Shown: positions 17,144 to 26,438, numbered from the stretch's first letter. The stretch is 64,000 bases of DNA from an uncultured Oscillospiraceae bacterium (GCA_900539195.1 UQBC01000004.1:59907-123906); one strand, 5' to 3'. Numbers and translations: made by a program. The notes: generated from the letters alone by a model not told the origin.

Positions 17144-18241
17144 ATGCTGACTCATCTTCTTAACATCGTATACGGAATAGTATTCGGTGTTGCAAACGTG
17201 ATTCCCGGTGTAAGCGGCGGAACTATGATGGTAGTTTTCGGCGTGTATGTCAAGGTAGTGGACGTGCTGACATTAAAACTGTCGGCAATTAAAAAGAATA
17301 TCAAGTTCATAATCTTTTTCGGCATAGGCGCTGTTATCGGAGTTCTCGGATTCTCATTTGTGATAACTTGGTTGTTTGACAACTTTCCTGTTGCCACAAA
17401 TATGTTCTTCATGGGACTTATAATCGGAAGTATCCCGCTCATCTACCGCAATATGACCGCAGGCGGTAAAAAGATTACGCCGAAATGCCTTATTGCATTT
17501 ATCCCGGCGCTTGCACTTGTTGTCGGTATGACATTTGTAAACAAGCTTCCTCAGAATGATGTGTTTGAGATAAGTGCCGTTCATAAAAACACAGGTTGTA
17601 CTGTTACGATTACAAATAACGGCAGTTATGATATGAAATCAGACTGGCAGCTTAAGGTCGCAGAAAAGATAGACGGAGAGCTTACCGGCTGTGCCGTAAA
17701 AAAATCCTCTGCCGATATGACTACTCTTGTCGGAACTGAAGGCAGTGAAATTCCAAAGGGTCAGAGCATCACTTTGACCCTGCCCGCGGATACCGATATA
17801 TTCTCAATAGTTCAAGACAGTTTTACCTACACCTATAAAATGAACCCTGTGCTGTTTATAACACTTCTGCTCGGTGTTACTGTTGCGGCAGTAGCAATGA
17901 TAATTCCCGGTGTAAGCGGCTCGTTTGTGATGGTACTGCTCGGAATATACACGACTGTTATCGGTGCTATCAAGAGCCTTGACTTTATGATACTGATACC
18001 AACAGCTATCGGCGTGTTTATCGGCATTGTATTCGGAGCAAAGCTAATATCCGCACTGATGAAGCGTTACTCCCTGCTTGTATACAGCGCAATTATGGGA
18101 CTTGTGCTCGGCTCACTTTATGCGGTGTTCCCCGATGGCTTCGGATTTAATCTTGAAACACTCGCAGGCTTTGTCGCACTTATCATCGGCGGAGCAATTG
18201 CAGTGCTTGTAGGCAAAAACACAAAAGTTGAAGAACAGTAA
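17144..18241 (+). CDS. DUF368 / PopT-like undecaprenyl phosphate transporter with inserted domain
   Basis: 365-residue multi-spanning membrane protein. It has the family's internal duplication, NVIPGVSGGT (residues 18-27) and IIPGVSGSF (253-261). DUF368 proteins were recently shown to recycle the lipid carrier undecaprenyl phosphate across the membrane for wall and capsule synthesis. Between the two halves, residues about 133-232 form an extra hydrophilic beta-rich domain (segment VTITNNGSYDM and a Thr/Ser-rich end) that should face outside. A typical DUF368 protein has only short loops here, judging from memory of the family. RBS AAGGAG lies 10 bp after the preceding gene's stop. A shared terminator follows. 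Confidence 0.85.
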   Translation: MLTHLLNIVYGIVFGVANVIPGVSGGTMMVVFGVYVKVVDVLTLKLSAIKKNIKFIIFFGIGAVIGVLGFSFVITWLFDNFPVATNMFFMGLIIGSIPLIYRNMTAGGKKITPKCLIAFIPALALVVGMTFVNKLPQNDVFEISAVHKNTGCTVTITNNGSYDMKSDWQLKVAEKIDGELTGCAVKKSSADMTTLVGTEGSEIPKGQSITLTLPADTDIFSIVQDSFTYTYKMNPVLFITLLLGVTVAAVAMIIPGVSGSFVMVLLGIYTTVIGAIKSLDFMILIPTAIGVFIGIVFGAKLISALMKRYSLLVYSAIMGLVLGSLYAVFPDGFGFNLETLAGFVALIIGGAIAVLVGKNTKVEEQ

Positions 18242-18261
18242 TAATATCTATCCCGATATAT

Positions 18262-18305
18262 AAAAAATATTCCCTGCGGAGTTTTTCCTGCAGGGAGTAT
18301 TTTTA
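18262..18305. terminator. Bidirectional terminator between popT-like and proC genes
   Basis: TATTCCCTGC (18268-18277) pairs with GCAGGGAGTA (18290-18299), one G-T wobble. T-runs flank it on both strands (TATTTTTATT to the right on plus, a run of T to the left on minus), so it serves both convergent units. Confidence 0.85.
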
Positions 18306-18326
18306 TTGACTGATAACAATAATGAA

Positions 18327-19124
18327 TTACTTCTTTGCAAGCTCGTATGCTCTTGCGGTACAAGCCTTACAGCATTCATCGACCGTATCGGTGAGCTTAC
18401 CCTCATACAGCTTGTCAAGGCCTGCTATAGTCGTTCCTCCGGGAGAAGAAACCTGCTTTATAAGCTCATCTACCGTCATGCCCGAATCTGTGAGCATCTT
18501 TGCCGAGCCTACAAGCGACTGTGCAAACAGCTTAAGTGCCGCATCGGGATCAATGTCTACGCTCTTTGCGTAATCTACAAAGCCCTTTGCAAAAAGATAG
18601 ATGAAAGCGGGAGAACTGCCGTTTACGGCAATTATTTCTTTCATCTTATTTATCGGCACTTCCTCTGCGATACCGCAGCTTTCGATAACCGACTTTGCAA
18701 AAGCAAATTCTTCATCGGTCACTCCGTCTGCTCTTGATATTGCGCTTGCGCCAAGACCGAGCATCATAGGGGTGTTCGGCATAACTAAAACTACCTTTGC
18801 GTTCGGTATTGTATGACTGCGGATAAAATCCTCGGATATTCCCGCACAGATAGATATTATAACCTTGTCGTGTGTTACATCATTTGCGATAGTGTCAAGC
18901 ACACCACCAAGCACCTGCGGTTTTACCGCAAGCAGAATGTAATCGCACTTTTTAACAAGCTCACATTCGCTCTCACAGGGCTTTACTCCGAATGAAGAAA
19001 GCGCTTCAAGCTTTGCCGTATCCTTATCATACGCCGAAACACTTACCTGCATATCCGATGAGCAGATACCACGCATTATCGCACTGCCCATATTACCTGC
19101 GCCTAAAAAACCAAGTTCAGTCAT
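18327..19124 (-). CDS. proC: Pyrroline-5-carboxylate reductase
   Basis: Cytosolic enzyme that reduces 1-pyrroline-5-carboxylate to proline with NAD(P)H. 265 residues, standard length. The N-terminal Rossmann motif is GFLGAGNMGSAIM (5-17), and the C-terminal helical dimer domain carries the family signature SSPGGTTIAGLDKLYEGKL. RBS AAGAGGA precedes the ATG. It starts 21 bp after folT, so it is probably co-transcribed with that gene and thus falls under the tetrahydrofolate riboswitch. No other proline gene is nearby. Confidence 0.95.
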   Translation of the reverse strand: MTELGFLGAGNMGSAIMRGICSSDMQVSVSAYDKDTAKLEALSSFGVKPCESECELVKKCDYILLAVKPQVLGGVLDTIANDVTHDKVIISICAGISEDFIRSHTIPNAKVVLVMPNTPMMLGLGASAISRADGVTDEEFAFAKSVIESCGIAEEVPINKMKEIIAVNGSSPAFIYLFAKGFVDYAKSVDIDPDAALKLFAQSLVGSAKMLTDSGMTVDELIKQVSSPGGTTIAGLDKLYEGKLTDTVDECCKACTARAYELAKK

Positions 19125-19145
19125 ACTAGATCCTCTTTTCTTGTA

Positions 19146-19772
19146 TCAAGCCGAGCGTTTTTCTCTGAATGCCGCACGATATGCCACCATAACAGGATAA
19201 AGCACCAGCAGAAGTATGAATACCTCTATAGGCAGCATCGTGAGGTTTTTTACTATTCGTGTTGTTATCTTTACCCAGAATACCTCCGGTGCAAAGTAGC
19301 CCATTATCACCATTGCAATTGTATTCAAGAACACATTGCAGAAAAGATTGACGCAGAACTTCGCCATAAATATTCTGAACACCTGAAAGCCGTTTGTCTT
19401 AAGTCCGCCGAAAAATGCGGATCTGCTTGAAAAATCGAGCTTCACGGGATTAAGTCCGTACAGGAAGATACCGTAAATTACAGCACCTGCGACTTCAACC
19501 AGTGTGAATATCGGTGAAAACGCACCGGTAGGCTTTACAAGAAAGCCTATTACATCGGTGACAACGCCTGCAAGTCCTGCCACAACAGGACCGTACAGCA
19601 TACCGATAGCCGCAAGACCTACAAACGCAAAGCTGATCTTGAGCGTTTCACTCGGCATAATCATAACGAATTTCAGTGCTACCGAAACACCGATAAGAAG
19701 CGCCGTTACTGTAAGGCAACGAATAGATTTCAGTTCCTCGAACGACTTTTTAAAATTACGAAAAAACGCCAT
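19146..19772 (-). CDS. folT: Folate-family ECF transporter substrate-binding subunit
   Basis: Membrane S-component of about 208 residues with roughly five to six transmembrane helices. It binds folate and works with a shared ECF energising module (EcfA/A'/T), which is not in this window. The stretch GPVVAGLAGVVTDVIGFLVK is typical of FolT-like and related S-components. The assignment to folate rests mainly on the tetrahydrofolate riboswitch in its leader. RBS GAGGAGGT sits just before the ATG. proC follows in the same direction after 21 bp. Confidence 0.85.
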   Translation of the reverse strand: MAFFRNFKKSFEELKSIRCLTVTALLIGVSVALKFVMIMPSETLKISFAFVGLAAIGMLYGPVVAGLAGVVTDVIGFLVKPTGAFSPIFTLVEVAGAVIYGIFLYGLNPVKLDFSSRSAFFGGLKTNGFQVFRIFMAKFCVNLFCNVFLNTIAMVIMGYFAPEVFWVKITTRIVKNLTMLPIEVFILLLVLYPVMVAYRAAFREKRSA

Positions 19773-19844
19773 ATTTACCTCCTCAATGACGCAAGCTTAC
19801 GCAATCGCATAATGTGGGATAAATACGGCGATTATCTCTTATAT

Positions 19845-19950
19845 GCAACAGCGAGATGCGGAAAACGCACCGCCACCTTTGTGGTGTTCGTCCCGAGGAC
19901 AACTCCCCGTCCCTCAGGCACTTTACGCACGTTAACCTACTCTGTCGGCT
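19845..19950 (-). ncRNA. Tetrahydrofolate (THF) riboswitch
   Basis: On the minus strand the leader of folT carries the conserved blocks of the THF riboswitch in order: ACAGAGUAGG, GCGUAAAGUGCCUG, GGGACGGGGAGUUGUCC, GGGACGAAC, a CACC...GGUG hairpin, GGUGCG and CCGCAUCUCG, closed by CUGU pairing with the opening ACAG. The conserved GUAG / GCAUC junction is intact. Between it and the start codon there is no T-run, so control is more likely on translation. A weak -10 (TATAAA, 19963-19958) lies just upstream. Other than this element 19773-20010 holds no gene. Confidence 0.9.
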
Positions 19951-20010
19951 GTACCGTTTTATATTCCGATACAGTCTTTATATAACGGAAAACCGTTATT
20001 GCCTTTTAAA

Positions 20011-20970
20011 TCAGAAGCTGATCTCATTAGCAATCTTGTACAGATCGTGAGGAAATTCCTTCTTCATCTTGAGAGCTTCCTGAATGTCATAGTCTACGAC
20101 TTCATTGTGCTGAAGACCTACAACACGGTTGCCGATGCCCTTTGAAAGAAGATCAACGGCATAATAACCGAGCTGGCTTGCTGCTACTCTGTCCTGAACT
20201 GTGGGGCTGCCGCCTCTCTGAACGTGACCGAGAATTGTAGCACGGCTCTCAACGCCTGTTGCCTGTTCGATTTCCTTGGCGAGCTGTTCGCTTCCGCCGA
20301 TGCCTTCTGCAACGATAACGATGAAGTGGTGCTTGCCGCTCTTCTGTCCTTCGATTATCTTTGAGATAACATCGTTTACAGTGAATGGCTCTTCCTTAGT
20401 GATAATGTAAGTTGCACCGCAGGCGATACCTGCATTGAGAGCTATGTAGCCTGCATTTCTGCCCATAACCTCAACTACGGAGCATCTGTCGTGTGACTGC
20501 GCTGTATCACGCAGTTTGTCAACCATTTCAACTACTGTGTTCATAGCTGTATCATAACCGATTGTGTATTCGGTCATAGAAATATCGTTATCTATTGTGC
20601 CGGGAACGCCGATGCTGAGGATTCCTCTTGCAGAAAGGTCAGCCGCACCTCTGAATGAGCCGTCGCCGCCGACAACTACAAGACCCTCGATACCATTCTC
20701 TTCGCAAGTCTTCTTAGCCTTCTGAAGACCTTCTTCATATCTGAATTCTGCGCATCTTGCTGTGTAAAGCATTGTGCCGCCTCTCTGAATTATATCAGAT
20801 ACGCTTCTTGCATCAAGAGGAATAATGTCACCGCTAATAAGTCCGTTGTATCCTCTGCGTACACCTACGACTTCCATTCCCTTTGAAATAGCCGCTCTTG
20901 TTACCGCACGGATAACGGCATTCATGCCCGGTGCGTCGCCGCCGCTTGTTAAAACGCCAATCTTTTTCAT
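20011..20970 (-). CDS. pfkA: ATP-dependent 6-phosphofructokinase
   Basis: Glycolytic enzyme that phosphorylates fructose 6-phosphate. 319 residues. Motifs: KKIGVLTSGGDAPGMNAVIR at the N-terminus (ATP site), VVGGDGSFRGA, and the catalytic GTIDNDI with D acting as base, followed by TIGYDTAMNT. The Gly in GGDG marks the ATP-dependent class rather than the PPi-dependent one. The first in-frame ATG (20982) directly abuts the RBS AAGGAAGG, so the ATG four codons later at 20970, with 12 nt spacing from the end of AAGGAAGG, is preferred. It lies 94 bp after dnaE, the common Bacillota order. Confidence 0.96.
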   Translation of the reverse strand: MKKIGVLTSGGDAPGMNAVIRAVTRAAISKGMEVVGVRRGYNGLISGDIIPLDARSVSDIIQRGGTMLYTARCAEFRYEEGLQKAKKTCEENGIEGLVVVGGDGSFRGAADLSARGILSIGVPGTIDNDISMTEYTIGYDTAMNTVVEMVDKLRDTAQSHDRCSVVEVMGRNAGYIALNAGIACGATYIITKEEPFTVNDVISKIIEGQKSGKHHFIVIVAEGIGGSEQLAKEIEQATGVESRATILGHVQRGGSPTVQDRVAASQLGYYAVDLLSKGIGNRVVGLQHNEVVDYDIQEALKMKKEFPHDLYKIANEISF

Positions 20971-21076
20971 AATATCGTACATCCTTCCTTAGAGGTCGCC
21001 CTCCGAGATTATTTACACACATCTTAGTTTACTCCTAAAATGCAATTTAGTCAAGGGGTAATTTCATTTTTTCGAC

Positions 21077-24000
21077 TTATTTTATAATTATATTGTTTTT
21101 GCCGCAAATCCCGTTCAATTTTTGTATAAAATCACTGTTCAAATCAACGGATAAATTCGGAGGTAGCGTCACAGTTTCCCTTGTATCGTCAAAACATATC
21201 TTTGTCAGAGTGTTGCCCTTATTTGCTCTGAGCAGTGATTTCACCGCCGGGATATTCTTATCGCCCCGCGAAGAGAAACGTATATACAGCGTCGTGTTCT
21301 CATTCTGCTTTACATCGGTTACTTTCATAGTCTTGCCGAGCTTTTTCATATCAGGCTCAGTAATTATATTTATTAGCAGTTTCGGATCGCCTTCGTCCTC
21401 AACGGAAATCGTCCCATCAAAGGCATATACCTTTCCCGGCTCAAGCATAGCAAAATACTGTTCGTACAGCTTAGGGAACACAAGACATTCCATCTCACCG
21501 CTCATATCTTCTATCACCGCAAAGCACATTGTCTTGTTTGACTTGGTGATATGCGAACGCTTTGACGACAGCAAGGCTACTATCTTTACGCTTTGCTTGT
21601 CCTTAGGGTGCTCAAGTATATTTCCGATATTTGTATATCCGCAGTTTCGTGCTATCCTGTAGTACGGCTCGGCAGGGTGCCCTGAAATATATATACCGAG
21701 CATTTCCTTTTCAAGCGACAGAAGCTGTGCGGCTGAATATTCGTCTGTCGGTTGAACCTTAAACTCCGATGTATCTGCACTGTCGCTGTTGCCGAACAGG
21801 TCCATCTGCCCCTCAAGGTCGTGACGTTGTGAAAGTGTGTCAAGCATAAGTTCAAACGACATCATCATTTCACGGCGGTTGTTACCCAGTCCGTCAAGCG
21901 CACCGCATTTTATAAGCGATTCAAGCGCACGTTTATTTATATTCTTATCCGACATTCTGTCGCAGAAGTCGAACAGCGATTTAAACGGACGCTTGGTTCT
22001 TTCTTCAATAATATCGGCTATCATATTAGCGCCGACATTTTTTATTGCAAGAAGTCCGAAACGTATTCCGTCATTTTCACACGAAAAACCTGTTTCGCTG
22101 TAGTTTACATGGGGCGGGAGCAGTTTCAGACCGTGTTGTGCAAGGTCGCCGATATATTCGGCGGTTTTTCCGCCCCAGCCGATCACGCTTGTTAGCAGTG
22201 CGACCATATATTCCTTGTAATAATGACATCTGAGATATGCCGTGCGGTAAGCGAGCAGTGAATATGCGGCGGCGTGGGATTTGTTGAAGGCATAGCTTGC
22301 AAAGCTCATCATATCATCGAATATTTCTTCCGCTACCTGTCTGTCAACATTATTTGCGACAGCGCCCTCAACGAATGTCGCACGCTCCTTTACCATTACC
22401 TCAGGCTTTTTCTTTGCCATCGCTCTGCGAACAATATCGGCTCTGCCAAATGAGTAGCCTGCAAGCACACGGCATATCATCATTACCTGTTCCTGATACA
22501 CAATACAGCCATAGGTAACATCAAGGATATCCTTTAAAAGCGGGTGCTTGTAACGTATCTTTTCCGGGTTTCGGCGGTTTTCAAGATAGGTCGGGATTGA
22601 ATCCATAGGACCTGGACGATACAGCGACAAAGCCGCCGTGAGATCCTCAATCGAATGTGGTTTCATACGGGATAAAAGCGAGGTCATACCTGCACTTTCA
22701 AACTGGAAAATACCGAGCGTTCCGCCGGATGACATCATATCATAGGTTGCACTGTCGTTTTCGGGTATCTTTTCTATATCAAAACCGTGATCGTTTTTCT
22801 GTACAAGTTTACAGCAGTCCTGTATTACAGTAAGGTAGCGCAGTCCGAGAAAGTCCATTTTAAGCAGTCCGAGCCGCTCTATGGTTGTCATAGTATACTG
22901 CGTCATAACTTCACCTTCGCCGTTTCTGTACAACGGTACATAGTCGGCTACGGGATCACGGGTTATAACTATACCGGCGGCGTGTATCGAGGTATTCCGT
23001 GCCATACCCTCTATCTTCTTTGCGGTTTCGATAAGCAGACTTACCTCGTTGTCCGTTGCGGCAAGTTTCACAAGCTCCTTTTCGCTTTTCAGCGCACCGT
23101 CAATTGTCGAGTGCATAGACATAGGGATAAGTTTTGCTACGGTATCCACCTTGCCGTAAGGCAGTCCCATTGCCCTGCCTGCGTCACGGATAGCGCCTCT
23201 TGCCGCCATTGTGCCGAATGTTATTATCTGCGCCACATGATCCCTGCCGTACTTTCTGACAACGTAATCAATTACCTCCTGCCGTCTTATATAACAGAAG
23301 TCTACGTCAAAGTCAGGCATTGTAACACGTTCCGGATTCAGGAAACGCTCAAACAGCAGATTGAAGCGTATCGGGTCGATATCAGTTATCCCAAGACAGT
23401 ATGCGCATACGCTTCCTGCACCCGAGCCTCTGCCCGGACCTACTGCAATGCCGTTTCTTTTTGCATAGCCGATAAAGTCAGCTACTATCAGAAAATAGTC
23501 GATAAAGCCCATTTTCTTTATTACCGACATTTCATATTCGGCACGCTCGGAAGCCTCTTTCGGCACGGGATTTCCGTAACGCTTTACGAGTCCGTTTCTT
23601 ACCTGTTCGGTAAAAAATATTTCGTTGTTTTCGTATCCCTCCACCTTGAAATAAGGCAATATTGTATGACCGAATGTGAAGTTCACATTGCACTTTTCCG
23701 CTATCTTTACGGTATTGTCGTATGCCGACTGCGGAAAGCCGAGCGCTTTCATTTCGTCCTCGGTTTTAAGGTAAAATTCGTCCGTCGGAAACTGCATATC
23801 GCTTTTGTCGTTAAGCGTTGTGTTGGTAGCAATACAGGTGAGTAAACGCTGTATATAGCTGTCGTCCTTTTCAACATAGTGCGCATCGTTTGTAGCGACA
23901 AGCTGAGTACCGGTATCTCTTGCCACACGCAGAAGATATGGCAATATACGCTCCTGCTCGCTTATGCCGTGACTTTGAAGCTCTATATAATAGTCCTCTC

Positions 24001-24499
24001 CGAAAATATCCTTATATTCCTTTGCAACAGCAATGGCGTCGGCTAGTCTGCCGTCAAGCAGTGTTCTCGGAAGTTCACCCGACAGACACGCAGAAAGGCA
24101 GATAAGACCTTTTGAATACTTTCTGAGCAGTTCCTTGTCCACTCTCGGCTTATTGTAAAATCCCTCTGTGTAGCCGAGTGTTACGAGCTTTGAAAGATTC
24201 TTGTACCCCTCGTTATCCTTACACAGCAGAATAAGGTGATGCGGTCGCATATCGGATTTGGTGCTTTTATCAAAACGTGTGTGCGGTGCGACATAAACCT
24301 CGCAGCCGATGATCGGTTTTATGCCGTTTTCAACGCATTCGTTATAGAAATCGACACAGCCGTACATTACACCGTGGTCGGTCAGTGCCACGGCGGTCTG
24401 TCCCATTTCTTTTATATGACGGACAAGCTCTCTTATACGGCAAGCGCCGTCAAGAAGGCTGTATTCGCTATGAACGTGCAAATGTACAAATCCGCTCAC
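21077..24499 (-). CDS. dnaE: DNA polymerase III subunit alpha (DnaE)
   Basis: C-family replicative polymerase of 1140 residues. It has an N-terminal PHP domain (HVHSEYSLLDGACR), the polymerase palm with the catalytic aspartates in PDFDVDF (395-401), a third acidic motif in KMDFLGL, and a helix-hairpin-helix and OB-fold C-terminus. The short DnaE1/DnaE3-like length distinguishes it from PolC. The start is GTG at 24499 with GGGGAG 7 nt upstream, immediately after whiA (2-bp gap), so translation is probably coupled. In Bacillota with PolC, DnaE extends primers before hand-off. Confidence 0.97.
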   Translation of the reverse strand: MSGFVHLHVHSEYSLLDGACRIRELVRHIKEMGQTAVALTDHGVMYGCVDFYNECVENGIKPIIGCEVYVAPHTRFDKSTKSDMRPHHLILLCKDNEGYKNLSKLVTLGYTEGFYNKPRVDKELLRKYSKGLICLSACLSGELPRTLLDGRLADAIAVAKEYKDIFGEDYYIELQSHGISEQERILPYLLRVARDTGTQLVATNDAHYVEKDDSYIQRLLTCIATNTTLNDKSDMQFPTDEFYLKTEDEMKALGFPQSAYDNTVKIAEKCNVNFTFGHTILPYFKVEGYENNEIFFTEQVRNGLVKRYGNPVPKEASERAEYEMSVIKKMGFIDYFLIVADFIGYAKRNGIAVGPGRGSGAGSVCAYCLGITDIDPIRFNLLFERFLNPERVTMPDFDVDFCYIRRQEVIDYVVRKYGRDHVAQIITFGTMAARGAIRDAGRAMGLPYGKVDTVAKLIPMSMHSTIDGALKSEKELVKLAATDNEVSLLIETAKKIEGMARNTSIHAAGIVITRDPVADYVPLYRNGEGEVMTQYTMTTIERLGLLKMDFLGLRYLTVIQDCCKLVQKNDHGFDIEKIPENDSATYDMMSSGGTLGIFQFESAGMTSLLSRMKPHSIEDLTAALSLYRPGPMDSIPTYLENRRNPEKIRYKHPLLKDILDVTYGCIVYQEQVMMICRVLAGYSFGRADIVRRAMAKKKPEVMVKERATFVEGAVANNVDRQVAEEIFDDMMSFASYAFNKSHAAAYSLLAYRTAYLRCHYYKEYMVALLTSVIGWGGKTAEYIGDLAQHGLKLLPPHVNYSETGFSCENDGIRFGLLAIKNVGANMIADIIEERTKRPFKSLFDFCDRMSDKNINKRALESLIKCGALDGLGNNRREMMMSFELMLDTLSQRHDLEGQMDLFGNSDSADTSEFKVQPTDEYSAAQLLSLEKEMLGIYISGHPAEPYYRIARNCGYTNIGNILEHPKDKQSVKIVALLSSKRSHITKSNKTMCFAVIEDMSGEMECLVFPKLYEQYFAMLEPGKVYAFDGTISVEDEGDPKLLINIITEPDMKKLGKTMKVTDVKQNENTTLYIRFSSRGDKNIPAVKSLLRANKGNTLTKICFDDTRETVTLPPNLSVDLNSDFIQKLNGICGKNNIIIK

Positions 24500-24501
24500 T
24501 T

Positions 24502-25365
24502 TTATTCTCCCCGGTTTTCTTCTCCTCTGAGTGTGTCTGCAATAAGGCTTATCTTTTTAAGTCTATGGTTTACTCCGCTCCTGCTTATAGGCGGCTCGAG
24601 CATTTTACCGATATCGCTGAGCGACAGTTCAAGTGCGGTAAGGCGTATCTTTGCAACCTGTAACAGTTCATCGGTAAGATACCCCTCTCCTTTTTTTTCA
24701 AATATGTAGTTGATATCGTCCACCTGCTTCTGTGCGGCGGCTATCGTCTTGTCAAGATTTGCCGCTTCGCAGTTGACGCTTCGGTTGACGTTATTGCGTA
24801 CTTCCTTATAGATCTTTACGTTCATTATCTCCATTGCCTGCATCATAGCGCCCATATAGGTCAGCATATCGGAGATCTTTTCGCTCTCTTTGATATAAAG
24901 AAAGCTGCTTCCACGGCGGCTTGACAGCTTTGCTCCCATACCGTGTTCTTCTATCATGGAAAGCAATGTTCTGCATTTGCTCTCATCATGCAGGAACAGC
25001 TCCAGCTGATAGCCTTTTTCAGGATTTGCAACCAGTCCGCAGACAAGGAAAATTCCTCTGAGATACACGCCGAAAGCGTCATCGCCCGAACAGTCGGGTA
25101 TAGGGTAAGCATAGCTTTTATCCGCAAGAGTTACCGTGTAAAGCGTTCTTCCTCTGAAGGTGCTTTCACCGGTCGAATATTCTTTGCCTACCGAATCAAA
25201 GGCGTCGGCAATACTATCGGCTACCCTTTTGTTTTCCGTATTAAAAAAACAGCCTTCGCCGTCTTCCGTCATGGCATACGCCGCTCCCTTTGACAAAAGC
25301 TCAAGCTGTTTTCTGCTGTGTTCCGCCTTGCACAGCTCATTTTTCACATCGGCGGCAAATGACAT
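24502..25365 (-). CDS. whiA: DNA-binding protein WhiA
   Basis: 287-residue protein with an N-terminal LAGLIDADG-like homing-endonuclease fold (about 1-200, lacking nuclease residues) and a C-terminal helix-turn-helix region with LTALELSLSDIGKMLEPPIS. WhiA links cell division and chromosome segregation in Bacillota and controls sporulation septation in actinobacteria. RBS AAAAGGAG precedes the ATG. It sits in the usual rapZ-whiA neighbourhood, but the yvcK gene normally between them is missing here. Confidence 0.95.
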   Translation of the reverse strand: MSFAADVKNELCKAEHSRKQLELLSKGAAYAMTEDGEGCFFNTENKRVADSIADAFDSVGKEYSTGESTFRGRTLYTVTLADKSYAYPIPDCSGDDAFGVYLRGIFLVCGLVANPEKGYQLELFLHDESKCRTLLSMIEEHGMGAKLSSRRGSSFLYIKESEKISDMLTYMGAMMQAMEIMNVKIYKEVRNNVNRSVNCEAANLDKTIAAAQKQVDDINYIFEKKGEGYLTDELLQVAKIRLTALELSLSDIGKMLEPPISRSGVNHRLKKISLIADTLRGEENRGE

Positions 25366-25425
25366 CAGAATCGCTCCTTTTAAAGTGAAATCAGTTCACA
25401 TTTATCCGCTGTCGGTTGATTATCG

Positions 25426-26295
25426 TTACTTCTTATCCTTATTCACATCTCTGTGAAGCACCCTTGCTTTAAGGTGATTTTTGCTGAGATGCTCGCACAT
25501 ATTTTCCGCAAATGTCGCACTGCGGTGCTTGCCGCCCGTACAGCCGAAAGCTATTACAAGCTGGCTCTTGCCCTCGTGAAGATACTGAGGTATCAGAAAA
25601 TCTATAAGGTCGAACAGCTTTGTCTGTAAGGTCTGTGAACTTTCAAAGCCCATTACATAATCCCTGACTTCCTTATCAAGTCCCGACTTTTCCTTTAGCT
25701 CGGGTATGTAATACGGATTCGGCAGACAGCGTACATCAAATACCAGATCGGCTTCATTCGGCACACCATACTTGAAGCCGAAAGAAATGCAACTTATAGT
25801 CATACTGTCAGACGGCGTATCAAGAAATATATTACGCACATTTTCCTTGAGCGTTGAAGTTGACATAAGGCTTGTATCAATGTAGTAATCGGCAATTTCA
25901 CGAAGAGGCTCGAGTATTTCCCTTTCTGCGTCTATCGCCTTGTCTATGTCGCCGTTTGTCGCATCAAAAAGCGGATGCTTGCGGCGTGTTTCTCTGTATC
26001 TCTGCTTTACTACATGGTGATTTGCGTCAACGAACAGTAGCTTGAAATCAAGTCCGCGCTTTTTCAGCTCCGCAATAGTGGCACTGAGGTTTAAGAACAT
26101 AGTTCCGCCACGGATATCGGTTACTATGGCAACCTTTGAAATATCATCGTTTTCTTCGCATATCTCGGCAAATTTCGGTATAAGCTGAGGCGGCATATTG
26201 TCTATGCAGAAATAGCCTATATCCTCCATAACGTTTACCGCACAGGATTTGCCTGCACCTGAAATTCCCGTTACTATAACAAATTCGGTTTTCAT
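25426..26295 (-). CDS. rapZ: RNase adapter protein RapZ (YvcJ-like nucleotide-binding protein)
   Basis: 289-residue P-loop protein: Walker A GISGAGKS (10-17), Walker B-like VTDIRGG, and the conserved C-terminal IAFGCTGGKHRS that binds a phosphosugar in E. coli RapZ. In Bacillota (YvcJ) it has GTPase/ATPase activity and a regulatory role. The frame is open a further 52 codons upstream, but that part is encoded by low-complexity repeat DNA, and AAAGGA directly before the ATG at 26295 decides the start. Confidence 0.94.
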   Translation of the reverse strand: MKTEFVIVTGISGAGKSCAVNVMEDIGYFCIDNMPPQLIPKFAEICEENDDISKVAIVTDIRGGTMFLNLSATIAELKKRGLDFKLLFVDANHHVVKQRYRETRRKHPLFDATNGDIDKAIDAEREILEPLREIADYYIDTSLMSTSTLKENVRNIFLDTPSDSMTISCISFGFKYGVPNEADLVFDVRCLPNPYYIPELKEKSGLDKEVRDYVMGFESSQTLQTKLFDLIDFLIPQYLHEGKSQLVIAFGCTGGKHRSATFAENMCEHLSKNHLKARVLHRDVNKDKK

Positions 26296-26330
26296 TTGTG
26301 TTCCTTTCCCTGCGCCCTTTTTTCTCTTTA

Positions 26331-26370
26331 ATGAATAATGAATGATGAATAATGAAAAATGAATAATTTT
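26331..26370. repeat. AT-rich ATGAATA-type degenerate repeat
   Basis: Tandem variations of AATGAATAATG occupy about 40 bp in the murB-rapZ gap. In translated form this sort of repeat gives spurious IIHYSL/FIIHFS peptides, which are familiar from many clostridial genomes. It carries no coding signal of its own. Confidence 0.6.
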
Positions 26371-26387
26371 GGTGTGCCGCTCTGTTT

Positions 26388-26438
26388 GCTTACCCGGATA
26401 ACCTGTTGATAGCCATAGGGTTATCTCACCCGGTAAGC
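26388..26438 (-). other. Imperfect hairpin in the rapZ leader
   Basis: GCTTACC (26388-26394) and ATAACC pair with GGTTAT and GGTAAGC (to 26438), separated by an asymmetric internal loop (CGG against CTCACCC). There is no T-run, so it may be an mRNA processing or stability element rather than a terminator. Confidence 0.4.

Noticed and set aside
22787..23845. 352-codon open frame on the plus strand
   Set aside because: Lies antisense within dnaE and is rich in Cys, His, Tyr and Arg, typical of a shadow frame of a real gene.
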